Positions 11,971-12,951 of a DNA stretch of 12,951 nt are shown here, one piece after another (the first letter of the stretch is position 1; each line of letters begins with the position of its first letter). Origin of the DNA: AWTP1-13 sp036280295 (lineage in GTDB: Bacteria; Pseudomonadota; Alphaproteobacteria; Rhizobiales; Hyphomicrobiaceae); NCBI GenBank assembly GCA_036280295.1, contig DASURA010000023.1:1-12951 (forward strand), given 5' to 3'. The notes beneath the pieces were generated by a model. It searched no databases and had not been told where the DNA came from. It was given only the letters and a program-made list of their open reading frames with translations. The translations under genes and the position numbers were made by a program.

Positions 11971-12951
11971 TCAGCTCCTGAAGGGCCGAAACTGATTTGC
12001 GTCGCCCATCAGCAAGTCGAGAAAGCGGGAGTTTATATAGATCTGGTCGCGGCCCTCCTTGCGCGAGTCGAGGAAGCCGGCCGCCGTCAGCTCCTTGAGG
12101 TACTTCGCTGTTGTATTGCGATTGCCCAGACCCGCTTCGACAAGATTGCCGATGCGGGTGTACGGCTGAGTGAACAGGACCTCGATCAGCTCTCGGCTAT
12201 AGATCGCGGGCAGGACCGCGCTGACCTGACGGACGGTCTCATCCATCAGCGCTTTGATCGCGACAATCTTGTTCACGGTCCACAGCGAGGTCTCCTCGAC
12301 GGCTGCCAGCATGTAGAGGATCCACGCCTCCCACGCGTTCCGCGTCGTCACGTCGAGCAGCAGCCGGTAGTAGTCTGCCCGGTTATTGTGGATGTAGTGG
12401 CTGAGGTACAGGATCGGCAGGTCAAGCAGCCCTTGCTCGATCAGGAAGAGGATGTTGATCACACGGCCAGTTCTTCCGTTCCCATCGGGAAAGGGATGGA
12501 TGGCCTCGAATTGGTAGTGGGCAGCGGCCATGCGGATGAGGGGATCGACCTCTTCCGACTCATGAAGAAATCTCTCCCAGTTCGCCAGCTTGTCTCGGAG
12601 CACGCCTTCACCCTCGGGAGGCGTGTAGATGATCTCCTCGGTGTCTTGCTTGCGCAGCGCCGTCCCTGGCACCTTGCGGATATCCAGCTCAACGTTCTTG
12701 ATGGTGCGGCAGATCGCAATCGCGACGTTGGTCGTCAACGGGCGGTGTTGAATGTCCTGGTAGCCGCAAAGGAGCGCCGAGCGGTATCGGAGGGTCTCCT
12801 TGGTGGCGCTATCGGCCTTCTCGGGGTCGATGCTTGCATGGCGGAACAGCTTGTCGCTGGTCGTGACGATGTTCTCGATGGCCGAGCTGTCCTTTGCTTC
12901 GCGAAGAGGTATGGTATTGATGAGCACATCCTGATTGGGAATGAGCCGCGC
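11971..12951 (-). CDS. Fic-family protein (AMP-transferase type), N-terminus outside the window
   Basis: The frame is open from the right edge to a TGA at 11971, giving 326 visible residues. The real start lies beyond 12951, because IPNQDVLINTIP upstream of the in-frame GTG 12927 is conserved in this family. The Fic motif HPFPDGNGRTGR (codons 12498-12463) has the catalytic His and phosphate-binding GNGR, and a target-docking flap appears as EEIIYTPPEG. An SSAIEN sequence near the N-terminus matches the (S/T)xxxE(G/N) inhibitory helix of class II Fic proteins, whose Glu blocks ATP binding. The C-terminal 80 residues form a winged helix (TRIGNLVEAGLGNRNTTAKYLKEL). It is most like the stand-alone SoFic group. 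Predicted activity is AMP transfer to a protein hydroxyl, with unknown target. No antitoxin gene is beside the visible end. Confidence 0.92.
   Translation of the reverse strand, partial: ARLIPNQDVLINTIPLREAKDSSAIENIVTTSDKLFRHASIDPEKADSATKETLRYRSALLCGYQDIQHRPLTTNVAIAICRTIKNVELDIRKVPGTALRKQDTEEIIYTPPEGEGVLRDKLANWERFLHESEEVDPLIRMAAAHYQFEAIHPFPDGNGRTGRVINILFLIEQGLLDLPILYLSHYIHNNRADYYRLLLDVTTRNAWEAWILYMLAAVEETSLWTVNKIVAIKALMDETVRQVSAVLPAIYSRELIEVLFTQPYTRIGNLVEAGLGNRNTTAKYLKELTAAGFLDSRKEGRDQIYINSRFLDLLMGDANQFRPFRS

Overview
The window is GC-rich chromosomal DNA in which all genes show strong G/C preference at third codon positions. The SigF/NrsF (DUF1109) pair, the transglutaminase-DUF2126 fusion and the general gene repertoire suggest a free-living alphaproteobacterium of the Rhizobiales/Rhodospirillales type. 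The species cannot be named from this sequence alone. I see no rRNA, tRNA, CRISPR array, phage genes or intact insertion sequence.

Layout. (1) At 1-2140, on the minus strand, a two-gene unit runs out of the left edge: nicotinate phosphoribosyltransferase (pncB, NAD salvage), then a COG2187 aminoglycoside-phosphotransferase-like kinase that overlaps it by 4 bases (GTGA) and is cut by the window edge. (2) At 2303-2527 is a lone small hypothetical gene on the plus strand. (3) At 2709-5269 is a divergent regulator/transport module: an HxlR-type winged-helix regulator (minus) faces a plus-strand operon of an unrecognised seven-helix membrane protein and a MATE-family efflux protein. A short AT-richer divergent promoter region with GTGA/TCAC palindromes separates them. 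(4) At 5589-8951 is a very large gene for a transglutaminase-like protease domain fused to a DUF2126 putative amidoligase. (5) At 8956-10157, on the minus strand and ending only 4 bases from gene (4), is an ECF sigma factor of the SigF type, followed directly by its membrane anti-sigma factor NrsF. A well-formed ECF-type promoter precedes the pair. (6) At 10496-11599, on the minus strand, is a luciferase-like flavin-dependent oxidoreductase. (7) At 11971-12951, on the minus strand, is a Fic-family AMPylase-like protein with its inhibitory motif, cut at its N-terminus by the right edge.

The gene-poor gaps contain structure. There is a nested hairpin plus a possible insertion-sequence end relic after the MATE gene, a perfect 15-base spaced inverted repeat upstream of sigF, and an 80-base imperfect palindrome with CGTAGGG ends upstream of the oxidoreductase gene.

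How the parts fit together. The HxlR / seven-helix protein / MATE set looks like a chemically induced efflux module. SigF/NrsF is a metal/redox-type stress switch whose usual target operon is not in the window. The transglutaminase-amidoligase belongs to a poorly understood predicted peptide-modification system, but none of its usual partners are next to it here. I found no convincing entirely new multi-gene system. The most interesting unknowns are the seven-helix protein in the HxlR-MATE module, the orphan amidoligase fusion and the kinase coupled to pncB.
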